In this document: piece after piece, positions 1-11,151 of the stretch
Numbering within the stretch: the first letter of the stretch is position 1
Layout: every line of letters starts with the position of its first letter
Assembly: GCA_021234155.1 (NCBI GenBank)
Contig: JAJEKV010000088.1
Span: 2,115,472 to 2,179,471 of the forward strand
Source: Isoetes taiwanensis
Lineage: Eukaryota; Streptophyta; Lycopodiopsida; Isoetales; Isoetaceae
Direction: 5' to 3'
Length of the DNA stretch: 64,000 nt
Notes under the pieces: generated by a model
What the model was told of the DNA's origin: nothing
Seen by the model: only the letters and a program-made list of their open reading frames with translations
Database searches by the model: none
Program-made: the position numbers and the translations under genes

Positions 1-728
1 CAATATATGTTCATGAATCTGGGGTGCCATTTTACTCATAGTACTTCGTGGAAGCATGCATATCATGTACTTAAAGAGTATACTTATTAAACACTAGAAT
101 AATCAAGGAAAGTTTCATACACTTATCCATGTACATATTTAATCCAGTATCCTTCCATAACTTTTAAACTGGGCATCACCAGTATGGACTAGATCTCATC
201 TTTCCATTTGTTGAACAGCAGTGGAATGTTGGAATATTTGATTGGTCATACTTGTACTGCCTGGTTGATCAAATTTCATTATGCATAAACAAACACCAGA
301 ATGGTTTGGTATAACCTCCAAGGCATTCAATGTCTTTTGCGGGATTCCACTTCTTGTCATGTCTAGGAGAACACTTACTAAGACTTGCATAAGGTGGGGA
401 AAGATGCCCTGCTGGACACCTGTTTTGAGCTTTTGCTTTTCGACAAAGGTGAAAGGAATATCACTATAACATCTATATATTGAGACCTCCACCTTATTGA
501 CTTGAAAATGTAGGGTTTTTTCCCTACAATCATGAGATACATAATCTTCACTAAAAAGTATTCTTCACAAGCATTTCTTTTGCCCATAGTCTCATGTGTC
601 TCTACTTGACGTTTCTGTAATGAATGGACAACAGATAGTACTTTTTATGTTGTACCCTGGTAAAAGCATCCCTCTACTGGTTCTTGCAGTACTGATAATT
701 TTTTGAACTCTGAGAACTAGGCTGATCA
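1..728. other. Spacer downstream of the coiled-coil gene
   Basis: AT-rich sequence without a coding frame I can defend. Short open frames on both strands lack splice context or recognisable motifs. It lies 3' of the minus-strand gene that ends at 729 and may include its 3' untranslated region. Confidence 0.4.
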
Positions 729-2953
729 TCAGAATACTCCGCTATTCTGAAGTAATATTAAAGGATACATGATGAGGGAACTTCTAATTTCCTTAACACC
801 TTCTAATAGTTTACTTGAACTTAAATCGAGCTGATTGACAGTGCCACAAACTTCTGTTGTTCTAGCTTTTATCTGCGATTGCAGGAGCACATATTGCTTT
901 AATAAAAATCATTACAGTAGAACCTGAGTTCCTGCAATGCTTACACATTATATGTAATATATGATTAGGTGAGACAACATATTTTATTTATAGTCCTACC
1001 AGATACATATTTAAATCCCGTCTAGCCAAGTCACCAAAATACTGCAAATCCTTTTCTTCTTCTAATCTTTCCAAATTAATCATCCTGCAAATACGTCACC
1101 CACAAAGACATCATTTAGTGCCCTAACCATAGATGTACAATGCTAATAGGCTTGAAGAAAGCAGAAAGATGAAGATGATAGCACTGCAATCCCGTTGCAC
1201 CCTAATACAATGTGCTGTGCCATAACAGAAAGATAATGCCAATATTCCACCTAAGTTATTTCAAGTATGGCACCGCCATAGCTGAAAAGGGTACCGCTAA
1301 TTGTTCAGGATTCCATGATCCCACAACTGCCATTCAGATATAACTGTTGTACATTCTTCATGAAAAAATGACTTATACCTAAGAGTGACTAAATAGTCCC
1401 TAGATCTATTTAAAATTTCTCTTCCTGTTTTTATCTATTATGGTTACATGAAATGCTGAGGATGAGGATGCCCCTTAACAGGTCTAACATGTTGTAATTA
1501 TCTGGTGTCATAGACTGTTTGGGTCTTTAGTAGACATTAATGAATTCGTTTTTTCTTTCTAATGCATCCAACATCGAAAGAAGATACACTTCGATATCAG
1601 GCTTAACTATATTATCCTGAAGAATGCATGCTCACCATAGTCTTGCTTCTTTCTCCTCTTCTAATGCCTGAAGTGCATTAAGTTGCTCCGTTTCCAGGTA
1701 TTGCTGTTGAAGACATCAATGACATGAGTTAACAACCTCATAGAATTATAATTAGGAACCAAAAACAGATAAGTAGGACATGCACAAATGAGATTGAGAT
1801 CATGTCTAAGTATAATTGTGAGCAGAAAAACGAAAACATGCATACAATCATCCGAAATTGCTAGGAGATAAGATGTTTGACTTGCCCACATTAAAAAGGC
1901 ATTGACTATTGCATGAGCCAACTACAGAACAACATCTAGTACCTTGGAGCCCAAGAAACCTATAGCAGGTTGCGGCGAATGCAGTTATATTCTCCACTCA
2001 AGTGTCATTTTAACCCTCTAGTGTCATTAATAATAATTGGCTCAACAAGGGATAACCTTCCATAATATCTGGTAGTACATAATTCTACACTGGGTGTCAT
2101 TATTACTTTCTTTCTCTGCTGTCTTGTTGCCAACACCCTCAGCTGCTTGTTTGTTTCCTCCATGCTGCGACACCATAAAAGTTCTTTTCTCACTAAATCT
2201 CGCCTTTCCTTGTTTAAACCAATAAGTGTATCATGTTTAGGAAGATCTTGCGTGGGGCAACCTTGGTCATCAATGGACTGTTTCTGAAATTGTCTCTTGT
2301 GGGTATTGTCAGCCATATCCTCAGCTGAACGCATTTCATCATTATTAGAAGCAGATTTCTTAAGATGTCTCTTTCTTTGAGTTTCAACTTTCTCTTCAAG
2401 TGAGACAAGCTTCTTAAGATGTCCCCGACCTTGGTCTTCAATTTTCTCTTCATTAGCATCTGCGTTCTGTATAGGAATCTTCCCATAATTGGAACAATGT
2501 AGCAATTTACCTGTAGTTACTTCCAGATCTTGGGATTCATTATTTGCTAGAGACCTGTTTTCTCCTTCTTCTAGCTCTACCAAAACATCAGACTCCAAAT
2601 CCTCATTGAGGTTCTCAAGGGGGGAAATTGCATCTGTCTTCTGATATGAGGCCAGCGTGTACGTAAATTGTTTAAGCTTCTGTTCCTGCATATGCCATCT
2701 CTGCAAAAGTAAACCAAACATTCCAGAAACCTGGTCCATTGGCTTTGCTATCTCCTCATCTTCCTTTTCGTGTTCATGTGATCCTGCAAAAAAATGGATT
2801 GTTATAATCTTTATATTTCAAATTATATCATATGTTAAACAAAATAAAGCCAATCTACTTACCAGAAAATGTCTGATCCAAAAACATCGTCTGCATGCAT
2901 GATCCAGAAGAAGCTTTTAAGACAGGAGGTGGGCATAAGTAAACTGCACCCAT
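729..2953 (-). CDS. Coiled-coil protein, five-exon gene model
   Basis: Unrecognised protein of about 354 residues. Proposed exons, in transcription order: 2953-2863, 2783-2107, 1703-1636, 1084-1000, 872-729. Every intron has GT...AG borders (for example CTG|GTAAGT and TTTTTTGCAG|G for intron 1), and phases agree at all four junctions (1, 0, 2, 0), which is hard to get by chance. The start is the ATG at 2953; an AG at 2966 also allows a further upstream exon. The large second exon encodes a polar segment with a near-repeat of the type EEK(I/V)E-Q-(G/K)R-HLKK. Exons 3-4 are rich in Leu, Glu and Lys and look like a continuous coiled coil (LEEEK motif twice). The last exon ends in SGVF and a stop. 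No catalytic motif, signal peptide or membrane segment is visible, so a nuclear or cytosolic structural role is only a guess. An alternative is read-through of exon 2 to the stop at 2005, giving a shorter C-terminus. Confidence 0.6.
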
Positions 2954-3190
2954 GAGCCTTGCGCACTGGAATCAACCTTTCTGGAACGGACAGTTGTATA
3001 GTGGTATCGTCCTCCCCCAATTTTTCACTTCGCATATCCAACTCAACAAAAGGCAATGATGTGGCAGCACAGTTATATCTTCATATGTCCACCTCAACAA
3101 CGTAAATGCAAGGTAACAACAATTATATCCTTAAAGCCAATGGCATGCTGCCACGTGGGATTCTTTTAAAAAATGTTCTGCGTTAAAAAA

Positions 3191-3272
3191 TTTTACCACA
3201 GATTTCTTCTCTTTTACCTACGATTCTGCCTATTCTACCCACGATTCTTGCTGTTTTACCCACCATTCTGCC
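3191..3272. repeat. 20-21 bp pyrimidine-rich tandem repeat, four units
   Basis: Four successive units of 20-21 bp built on TTTTACC-ACGATTCTGCC, diverged from each other. A short open frame crosses it but reads a low-complexity FYPRFLLFY pattern and is not taken as a gene. Confidence 0.6.
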
Positions 3273-3315
3273 CGATTTCGCCCGATAGAATTTTTTTTAC
3301 CTTGCATTCACGTTG

Positions 3316-3414
3316 CAAGAATGACCTGCTGCTTCAAATTCGGTGTCGTGATTGCCTCCGCCGGGCACGATCGCCACTTCCACCCCTAATTTGAAGCCGA
3401 AGCGGTCATTCTTG
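3316..3414. repeat. Long imperfect inverted repeat (foldback)
   Basis: The arms at 3316-3340 and 3388-3414 pair (CAAGAATGACC...TTCAAATT against AATTTGAAGC...GGTCATTCTTG), with a loop of about 47 bases that itself has CGTG/CACG complementarity. The length and near-perfect arms fit either a small foldback transposon or a small-RNA precursor; nothing here separates the two. Confidence 0.6.
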
Positions 3415-5531
3415 TATACAAAAAATGATGTGGCTATGGCCTATGCAAAATCACACTGCAGGCCAAACAAAAAAAATAATGAAAAAAGAATAAGGCCCAC
3501 ATTCCACTAACGGTTATATTTAGCCGGTAAAAACTTTTTAGGCAGGGTCATGGGACCCATTGGTAAGACATCAGACCTACACTACCGTGATCCACATTCC
3601 ATTGCAACTCTGAAACTCGTTGATGAGGTGTATTAAGCAAAATTTTATTATATTGGGAAAAAAAATTTAGTAAATTAGAATTTATTTTTTAGCAGACTTG
3701 CCTAACCTCCTCTATAACATTTGCCGCAATTCGCCTATCCACGTGTCTGAACCATGTAGGCCAAATTCATTTTATGTCATTGGATCTTCCTAATTTCCCA
3801 TCTACGGTCAAGAAAATTAGAAAACCTCTCAAATATATCTCTTCACCTTCTTCTATTGCCTTCTTCTTTTTTTTTTTCTTTCTTGGCTTTTCTCCATCGC
3901 ACTTCTTTCCCTCCTCTTCTTCTCTATGGCGGTTTAGCAACAAGGGAATTTGTAGACTGGCTCGCCCAACCTCGGCGTAAAATATTTGCCTACTTATTGC
4001 CATATTCTGGCGTATGAAGTTCATGAATGCAATGGAGTTCGGGCGATCCCATGTGTATCTTCTTTGTGAAGCTCCATCTCGGTTGCCTAACATATACCAA
4101 GGCAAAAAGGATCTGCGTAAGTCCGGTGCTTTAGTTTAGTCTGCGGGCAAAGGCAAATCTGGTCCAGCGAAAGTGATGATGGCCTTTGAAAGATTCTACA
4201 AAGTAGTTTTTCTTTGCATATCACGGGTTTTGCATTTCCTCATTCCGATGCATTAGGAAAATTTTGTATCCATTAGGAGGCATGTTGATTTGAGGGCTAG
4301 AAAAGTCTTGCTTTGGGATTTAGGTATGTCAATATTTATTTTTTTAATAGTAGTATAAACATTCAACAATCGTGAAATTTGTGTCTTCTTGTGGTAGAGA
4401 ATATGTGTGTCTAAATTGAGGTGATTGTTTTTCAAAGCAAAAGCTTCAACACTTCGGGGTTTATTTAACTTTGCCCAAAATTCGCATGCCTTTGGATTTT
4501 CATTTGAAAGCATAAAATATGATGTGTAATGCAAGATCATGGCTATTTTACTTCATAAGTAGGGTTTAATCTACAGAACATGTCGCTGTTAGATCCACAT
4601 TATCCCCGCAAACAATGCAAGTAATAAAACCGCTAAATGCATGTAAATCAATGGCATAAATATTACCTTACTCACGTCTAGCATGGATGTGTTTGAGCGT
4701 GATTAGATGCATATGAGTCAGATATTGATTACTTCCCGCTAGTCTAGTCACGATCAATCTTAATGCACTAGCAAAATTTTGCTTTAGTGCATCAATTTCA
4801 TATACATTTAAAGTCTCATCGAGCATTGGCATATATATTTGTCATAAGCACATAGACTGCAGCAAAATGGGCATTAGGGCGGATTTGGGGTCTGGAAATG
4901 GCCCTTATCTTGGGTTAAAGATTTCCACGTCCCGTTCGCCCGGGACCAATCGGGTTTGCGCCTTTTTCACGAAAGTCCCGGTATTATGGCGGGGTAGAAG
5001 GATGAAGCCGAGGCTTACTTGGAATCCACATGGCGTCATAGGGGATGCAGCAACCATTTTAATGGGCATTTTTTTTGAGTATAATGGTGACTTTGGCCGC
5101 CCTCTTTGTCACCGTCACCAACTCCCCTTGTCAAATTTTGGCGTAAACCATCTTTGTCAACCAATCCCTCGTGCATCCTGAGCCTCCTCCTCATCCCTCA
5201 ATCCATGTCTCCTGTAATTTCCGTGTTCTTGCCCCATTTCTGAGAACTCCCAAGGTCAAGAAGTGGGAGGTTTTGTCTCAATAGGTTAGGGGGTGAGTAT
5301 CTTTGCCATCAACGAGGGGAGCATAGAGTTAGCGACAAAGGCGATCAGGCGTCTTGGACACATTGGATAGGTAGGATAAAAGAGTTCAAGTTGAATTCTA
5401 AGCGGTAGGAAAGTGGAAAGTATAACAATACGACATGCATATACCCCTTCCTCGATATGGCCAAAGAGCTAATCTCCACCAAAAAACAAACTTCCCAAAA
5501 ATTGCCCGCAAATGGTAACCACCTTAATCCG
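3415..5531. other. Spacer without a supported gene
   Basis: AT-rich sequence with a pyrimidine tract near 3860-3930. The open frame at 4867-5181 (104 residues) has no motif I know and no promoter or splice context, so it is not called. Base composition becomes more GC-rich after about 4860, where the box array begins. Confidence 0.4.
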
Positions 5532-5596
5532 GATCACACGAAGCTAGGCTGTCGACTACTTAACTGGCGTGAGATAGTTTTAAGCGTCGTGTGATC
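5532..5596. repeat. Inverted-repeat box 1
   Basis: 65 bp segment beginning GATCACACG and ending CGTCGTGTGATC; the ends are reverse complements. The interior is not shared with the other boxes. First member of the array described in the findings. Confidence 0.6.
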
Positions 5597-6701
5597 TCCT
5601 TATCTTTCATTTCTTTTCGTTGACACGCGTGTTTACAAACAAATTTTTTGTCGCGGGTTTATGTTTATCGGGCGTCGTGGATGTCATTCCACCGTAAAAG
5701 TATTAGTAGTGTACTTGTCGTGTATCACATAGACATCGGGTTGTCATTTTCCAAGGTATGGATGCCGAAGTGACCTTGCGGGGTATAGGCATCCGGTTTC
5801 TGGACATGATTATAACGTAAAGATCAGGAAAACCGAGCTTGAGGCGGTTGAATTGCCCCCCTTTAAGTGAACTTTTGTAAGCCCGCAGACTAATGAGAAC
5901 AATGTAATTGCAATGAAGAAATGCATGGTCGACGAGGTGCAAGCGGGAATGTCAAAAAAAATCGGGCGTGAGGATGAGTTTCAAAATCTTCACACCGTTT
6001 GAGGTATTTGCTAACATATTCAGGATAGCGCGCCAGGAAGTTCAAAAAGTCTCAAGACATATCGTGCTTTCTCCCCCTCACGATTTTGTGGATGGCTTAT
6101 TTTTGGTTCCCACGGGATGTTCGATTCCACGAATCATCCTGGTCAACTAACAGAGGTCCGCGTAGTTAAGTCCTCCTTTAAGTTCGGATACTTTCTTCCA
6201 AAACAATATTTATCGTTAATTGTCAACTAGAACGAAGGAAACAGAAAAAAGAGGCAGCACAACTTTTTGGGAGCCGTTTGAGGACTATGCTTGAGACAAT
6301 CCGTCTGGTGGATATTCGAGTATGGAGAGGGAGGAAGTCATTTATCAGACCACCATGGAAAGCGAATGGCCATTATCGAGCTAAGAGTGCTAATGGAGAC
6401 AGAGGAGATTTCTTTGACTTTCCATTATTTCATTGATGGCATTAGGGTTGGTTTCGCAAGAGGGAAATGTAAAGTTTAGTGAGTTCGCGTCAACAAGAAA
6501 TTGTCTATCGCTGGCGCTTTGAATCTCGGTTTTATTTGTGTTTTTGTCCGATGTCTTTTTTAGGGTTCCAGAGTATTTTGTCAGATATTTTTTAGGGTTC
6601 CATTACAATTATTTAAAAAATGTTACCATCATATTTTACTTTAACTTCTGTTTTTTACTATTTATCTCTTGCCAGTTGTCTATTTTTGTCAGTGTTCGTA
6701 G
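5597..6701. other. Spacer between box 1 and the histone-like gene
   Basis: Contains several short open frames (for example 5968-6150 and 6291-6479) with no recognisable domain, start context or relation to neighbouring genes. I see no supported gene. Confidence 0.35.
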
Positions 6702-6707
6702 TATAAA
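6702..6707 (+). promoter_or_regulatory. TATA box of the histone H3-like gene
   Basis: TATAAA within TATAAAGCGCCATCCGC (6702-6718), 26 bp before the ATG at 6728. This is unusually close: a normal TATA-driven start site would fall on the ATG. The same 17 bases recur at 15669-15685. Confidence 0.45.
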
Positions 6708-6727
6708 GCGCCATCCGCTGAGAAGCC

Positions 6728-7530
6728 ATGGCAAGAACTAAGCAAAACGGCAAGGATCCATCCAGTGGTGTAAGGCGGTGATTACATTAGTTAAGCCTAC
6801 TTCATCTCGAATCAAGTCTCGATAGAGATTCTCCTCCTCAGACCATGCCCAATGAAGACCCTAAAAAGAAATCCGCATGGCATGGGGCAGGAGAAGCAAA
6901 CTCGAGGAGTAAGTAGAGAGGTGCACTCAGGTTGGAGGCGGAGGATGGAAATGTGAGAGACCGGCGAGCAGAATATGACGCCGGATTAATTATTGGGCAG
7001 CCGCCTCTTCTTGCTCTTACTGCTCCTCCTGCTCCTCCTCGTGGATGCGCCAGAACCTTCAAATCAAAGGAGGAGGCCCAACGAAAGGGAAGGCGACCAG
7101 AATGTGAGGAGAGGCAATGGAAGAGTCGGCCGAGGAAACGCCTGCAAATGTTTGGGGTGAAGAGGCGGCCGGAAGAGTCTCGCCGAGCAACAGGCTCCAA
7201 ATGCCGGGGGTGGGTGAGGGGTAGTGGCTCTAAGCGGAAGAAATGAGCCTAGCATTAAAAGCTTCAGCGAGATTAAGAAGTATCGAGAGGAAACAGCGAG
7301 ATGGTCATTCCGCGTCTCCCATTTGCCAAAGGCTCGTGAAAGAGATTCGCAAGAGTGTGGTGCGATACATCATACCAGTTACAGAATTCAAGCAAATGCT
7401 CTTCAAATGGCTTCGGAAGCAGTTGGTGTCGGTCTGTTCGAGGACTCGCAGCTTGCAGCAATACATGCCAAGCGGGTGACTGTCATGCCCAAGGACATCG
7501 CGCCTCGTCTTACGCATAAGGGATCCCGGT
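6728..7530 (+). pseudogene. Divergent histone H3, broken
   Basis: Histone H3 packages nuclear DNA. The ATG at 6728 opens MARTKQ, the invariant H3 N-terminus; an extra A after codon 6 then breaks the frame. The histone-fold half is recognisable at about 7250-7530: an EIKKYR segment (H3 EIRKYQ), LVKEIRKS (H3 LVREIAQD), TSYRIQANALQMASEA (H3 TDLRFQSSAVAALQEASEA) and then VGLFEDSQLAAIHAKRVTVMPKDI, very close to the H3 C-terminal half. Two reading frames are needed, with a shift near 7360. Between the two parts lie about 500 bp that are GC-rich and encode basic residues in one frame; these may be an intron, an insertion or a long basic tail. Loop 1 appears about as long as in ordinary H3, arguing mildly against a centromeric H3. 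Either a pseudogene or a gene damaged by sequence errors. Confidence 0.65.
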
Positions 7531-7735
7531 GTACTATGGTCAAAATTTTATGGCTGAATACAACAAGAAGAAAGACCCCCGGAAAAAAGGCCGGTGAAGT
7601 GCCTTTGTGTTTTCATATGTATAATATTTCTTAATGTAATGGCTTTATAAGTTTAATCTCTTAGTCCATTTCTTTCTTAGAAGCCTAGCTTCGACTTTGT
7701 ATTTTTTTTTAATGTTATACGTGAGGATCACACGC

Positions 7736-7796
7736 GGCCCAGCGCGACAAGCGTTGTGCTTTTTGTTGCACATAGTAGTCTTGGCGTCGTGTGATC
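7736..7796. repeat. Inverted-repeat box 2
   Basis: 61 bp, starts GATCACACGCGGCCC and ends GGCGTCGTGTGATC. It follows the histone-like gene by about 200 bp and abuts a telomere-like repeat. Confidence 0.65.
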
Positions 7797-7798
7797 CA

Positions 7799-7822
7799 CC
7801 CTAACCCTAACCCTAACCCTAA
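7799..7822. repeat. Interstitial (CCCTAA)4
   Basis: Four exact CCCTAA units directly after box 2. The common plant telomere unit is CCCTAAA; this is the six-base form. Far too short for a chromosome end, so an interstitial copy. Confidence 0.8.
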
Positions 7823-9479
7823 AATGTGCGGGACAAATCTCCCCCACAGCGGCTATGTCCCCTTTCATAATCGACAACGGCTACTTGAGTTCAAGTGACA
7901 GCCGCCTTACCGCTCCTAAACATCTTCTTGCTTTTCATAGTTTGCTTCGCCATGGATTGTTATGTGAAGTTCACGGAATGGTATGCATCAGCCCCTCATG
8001 ACAACGAGGAAGTTCTGCGTAGAATCTGCGATTTATCCGTTCTATTGCAAGGGAGTTGGACATCATGGCAAGCGATGCGAGCTTGGATGCTATCGCGAGG
8101 TTGCCTTAGCTTTCACCCGACCGGGCTTGGGTCTCGGCGCCGACGTCCTTGCGGATGTCCCCTCTCGTGGATTCCAAAACCAGCTCTAGAGGAGGCGACT
8201 TCCCATTTGCAAACAAAATAAGATGTTTTTCAAGAATGTTTACGCGGGCGGCTCCCTCCCGGCTGCCTCCTTTTGTGCTTAAGAAGGTATCTTATTTCTC
8301 TTCTTGGATTTACATTTGCTAGTTATTGCATTACGCTTCGGCCAAACCAAGATACACCCGAAACAATGAAATCTTTAAGCCAAGGGGGCAGTTATGTGTG
8401 ATGATCTTGCGACTATGACGTGATGAAATGGAGATAGATCTACAAGAAGAAGAGCAAGAATGTAGGAGTTTTAGCTTCGACTTGGCCTTAGGGTGAACGA
8501 GGAGGGAGATGATTAGCAAGGTGATGAGGATGGGGATGAGGATGAAAAGAAGTTGTCGACATAACGCCAATTTTAGTGGAAGGCAAAGAATACCTATTGC
8601 TAAGTGATATCTTGAGGAACCCGTCTTTGTTACTGAATGTGTGCTAGGGAAGACGCTTATCGGTACCTTGGCCAATGGGTAAACCTAGGCCTAGATTTTG
8701 AAGAGGATTTGGACAAAGAGATGTTTGAAGTGTCTAATTACACCTAAGAATGCTATAAAAGCTTAAAAAGCCTATGAGGAGGCTGGAGTCTCGATTTGCT
8801 CAAGAGGAGGCCGAATCTACCAACGGAAGAAGAATTCCAGCGTCTCCGGTGCAAAGGCATAACAGGATCTCTGAGGTTTGGCGAGGCCCTTGATCAATCA
8901 GCGGCGAGATAAGCCTCATAGATGAGGAGAAATGTGAAGAAGATAAGCTTGAGGGTTCTTATTTGTGGGAAGTAGATGATTTTCTTGCCGACATGCACGG
9001 GGGCGGGGAAAGATTGAAGGACTCTACATTGTTACGATATATCTCAAGATTAGTTAATGGGAGATAATCGTCTTCGGCAGAACTTTCAGTCCAAAAGGTG
9101 CGGGAGTTTGTCTATTACATCCGTGCATTATGCATGTTAGGGAACCATTCCCAATTGGCATCAAACACCGAAAGGGTGATAGCAATTCGGCGGGATGTTG
9201 TGCTACAATATTTTTTGCGACCAAGCCGGTCTGGGGGCGAAGCAATATGTTAAATTTTTTAGGCTGGCGGCTTGACTCACCCAAAGTTGGAAGGCTGGGT
9301 CGATAACATGGAAGTCATTGCCTTGTTGGATCGGTCTTGTGGGGGGATTGAAAGAGCATGAAATTGACGACGATGCTTGAGAAATTGGAAGTTATATGTT
9401 TTCCAACTTGTATCGGTAAAATTATTTATGTACGATTGTCCTTCGAAATTCCTAATAAAAATTATTTTATTTGTATTTA
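7823..9479. other. Spacer with weak open frames only
   Basis: An open frame at 7895-8221 (+) starts after the telomere-like repeat and encodes a hydrophobic N-terminus followed by a charged region. 8400-9300 contains acidic coding-like stretches in shifting frames, possibly a decayed gene. I recognise neither and do not call them. Confidence 0.3.
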
Positions 9480-9545
9480 TTCACATCCACCTTGAAATAC
9501 ATCGATGCGTTTTTTACGTCATATCTAGGTTTTCGGCCGTGTGAT
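9480..9545. repeat. Inverted-repeat box 3a (degenerate left arm)
   Basis: Right arm GGCCGTGTGAT is good; the left arm TTCACATCCACC is degenerate. Total length about 66 bp, as in the other boxes. Confidence 0.35.
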
Positions 9546-9600
9546 ATTTATCTCGAAGAAATGAAATATTATTGGAAAAAACAATTAATTTATTTATTCC

Positions 9601-9632
9601 TCACACGGCCGCGAGGAAGCAACTTCGTGTGA
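9601..9632. repeat. Inverted-repeat box 3b (short)
   Basis: TCACACG...CGTGTGA arms only 32 bp apart, ending 8 bp before the TATA box of the next gene. Confidence 0.5.
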
Positions 9633-9639
9633 CTCATGT

Positions 9640-9647
9640 TATAAATA
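9640..9647 (+). promoter_or_regulatory. TATA box of small gene A
   Basis: TATAAATA inside GTTATAAATAGAAGACC, 88 bp before the ATG at 9728. The same 17-base context precedes gene B at 10532-10548. Confidence 0.55.
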
Positions 9648-9727
9648 GAAGACCGATGTCCACGCTGACCTCCGTCGCCTTACGCTCATCTTCTACTTCG
9701 GCTTCCGCCTTCCACCTTACGCTTTCG

Positions 9728-10105
9728 ATGGCATCATCATCTTCCTCTAGCAAGCGACCACGCCAAGATAGCACTCCCGGTAGGCTGCTCGTGGACATCA
9801 CCCTTGCGGTGGTGATGAAGAGATTCAAGGAGATCCATGATGAAAACAACCGTCTCGTCGCCGAGAACAATGAGGCGGTCGGCGAGTTAGCCTTCACGAG
9901 GGAGGCTGCCGCATCGGCGAGGCGTTGAGCTCGTGGAAACATTCGCCATGTACCAAGAGGCAACGAGCCGCCTGCCGAAGCGGCAGTTAAAGCTGCTCAC
10001 ATGATTTCGCGAGGCCTTAGAAGATATGGAGAAGAAGCTTCGAGTGAGGAGGATGAGAACGCGACCTTATGGCTTCAAATGCGGGACATGAAAATCAGCT
10101 AGAGG
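9728..10105 (+). pseudogene. Small coiled-coil gene A
   Basis: Starts MASSSSSSKRPRQDS and continues with DITLAVVMKRFKEIHDENNRL, a short basic, Ser-rich head followed by a coiled-coil-like helix. The frame from 9728 stops at 9928, but coding-like sequence with EALEDMEKKL continues to about 10,100 in another frame, and the same C-terminal segment exists in gene B, so the full protein was probably about 120 residues and has been frameshifted. The start is chosen at 9728 rather than the earlier in-frame ATG at 9572 because the TATA box lies at 9640 and gene B starts with the same MASSSSS. Function unknown; a small leucine-zipper-like protein is the most that can be said. Confidence 0.45.
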
Positions 10106-10220
10106 ATCATGAAGATCCCTAGCCGTTGTATCTATCTATTTTTGCTTCAAAGAAAAGTTTTCTCTATTTTTGCTTCTATCTATCCTCTTGTTCCAATGTA
10201 TGTTACGTTTTTATTAAAAT

Positions 10221-10287
10221 ATCACCGCGGCCGCGAAATGCCTTGCTTGCAATTAGGTAGCGATCAATGGATTTAATTCGTGTGATC
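10221..10287. repeat. Inverted-repeat box 4
   Basis: 67 bp, ATCACCGCGGCCGCG at the left and CGTGTGATC at the right. Its interior (GAAATGCC-TGCTTGCAATTA) is shared with box 6, showing that gene A plus its downstream sequence and gene B plus its downstream sequence are a tandem duplication. Confidence 0.55.
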
Positions 10288-10450
10288 TCCATCTGATTCT
10301 ATTTTGCTTCAATGAGAAGTTCTATCTTTAGTTATGTATCGATTAAAATTACTTATGTATAGATTGTATCACAGAAATTATCAATAAAAATTATCACCAC
10401 GAGCTTTCTCGGAAGAAAAGATGTTAGAAGAAGTAACGGTCCTTTTTTCC

Positions 10451-10509
10451 TCACGACGCCCAAGTAATGGTCCATTTTTCCGACCCACGGCATCCTTGGC
10501 GTCGTGTGA
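10451..10509. repeat. Inverted-repeat box 5
   Basis: 59 bp with the cleanest arms: TCACGACGCC and GGCGTCGTGTGA. It ends 25 bp before the TATA box of gene B. Confidence 0.65.
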
Positions 10510-10533
10510 CTCAAGCTACTACGAAATCCCTGT

Positions 10534-10541
10534 TATAAATA
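10534..10541 (+). promoter_or_regulatory. TATA box of small gene B
   Basis: TATAAATA in the same GTTATAAATAGAAGACC context as gene A, 110 bp before the ATG at 10644. Confidence 0.5.
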
Positions 10542-10643
10542 GAAGACCTTCTATCTTGCCTTCGACCTCAGATCCTCTTCCGCCTTAGCCTTACGCTCAT
10601 CTTCTCCGGCTTCTTCCGCTTCCGGCCTTCGCCTTCTCCTCAG

Positions 10644-11000
10644 ATGGCATCTTCATCCTCCTCGACAAGCGGCCAGCGCCCCGAGCTGCCAGCGGACATC
10701 ACCCTTCTTTGTGGTGATGAAGAGATTCAAGAGGTTCCACGTGAAAGAAACAGTAGTCTCGTCGCCGGTGAAGATGGAGGCGGTGGACGAGTTAGAATTC
10801 ACGAGAGGGGCTGCATTACATGAGCGAGACCTTGAGTTCGCGCAACATTAACCAGTACCAAGAGGCCAATAATTAAGTAGGGTCGGGCGGTTTAAGCGCA
10901 CAATATTCCGGGCGCTAGAAGATATGGAGAAGAAGCTTGAAAGCTATGGAGGATGAGAACGCAACTTTCACGGCTTCACCTGGGATCATGAAGATCCTAG
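10644..11000 (+). pseudogene. Small coiled-coil gene B, frameshifted copy of A
   Basis: Begins MASSSSS like gene A and, after a frame break, shows DITL...VVMKRFK, VDELEFTR and ALEDMEKKLE in register with A. At least three frame changes. The 3' sequences of A and B are also alike (GATCATGAAGATCC, then a pyrimidine-rich stretch), so the duplicated unit includes promoter, gene and the following box. Confidence 0.45.
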
Positions 11001-11085
11001 CCATTGTATATATATTTTTTTTTTTCATAGAAAAGTTTGCTCTATTTCTTGCTTCTATCTGTTCTCTTGTTTTGTTTTATTAAAA

Positions 11086-11151
11086 GATCACCACGGCGAA
11101 ATGCCATGCTTGCAATTACGTGGCAATCAATGGATTTCGCGTCGTGTGATC
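11086..11151. repeat. Inverted-repeat box 6
   Basis: 66 bp, GATCACCACGGCG at the left and CGCGTCGTGTGATC at the right. Paralogous to box 4. Confidence 0.6.

Noticed and set aside
6838-7255. Arg/Ser/Pro-rich open frames on both strands before the H3 fold
   Set aside because: GC-rich, low complexity, overlapping in antisense; at most the basic linker of the H3-like gene in one frame.
7799-7822. A chromosome end or telomere
   Set aside because: Only four units, with unrelated sequence on both sides.
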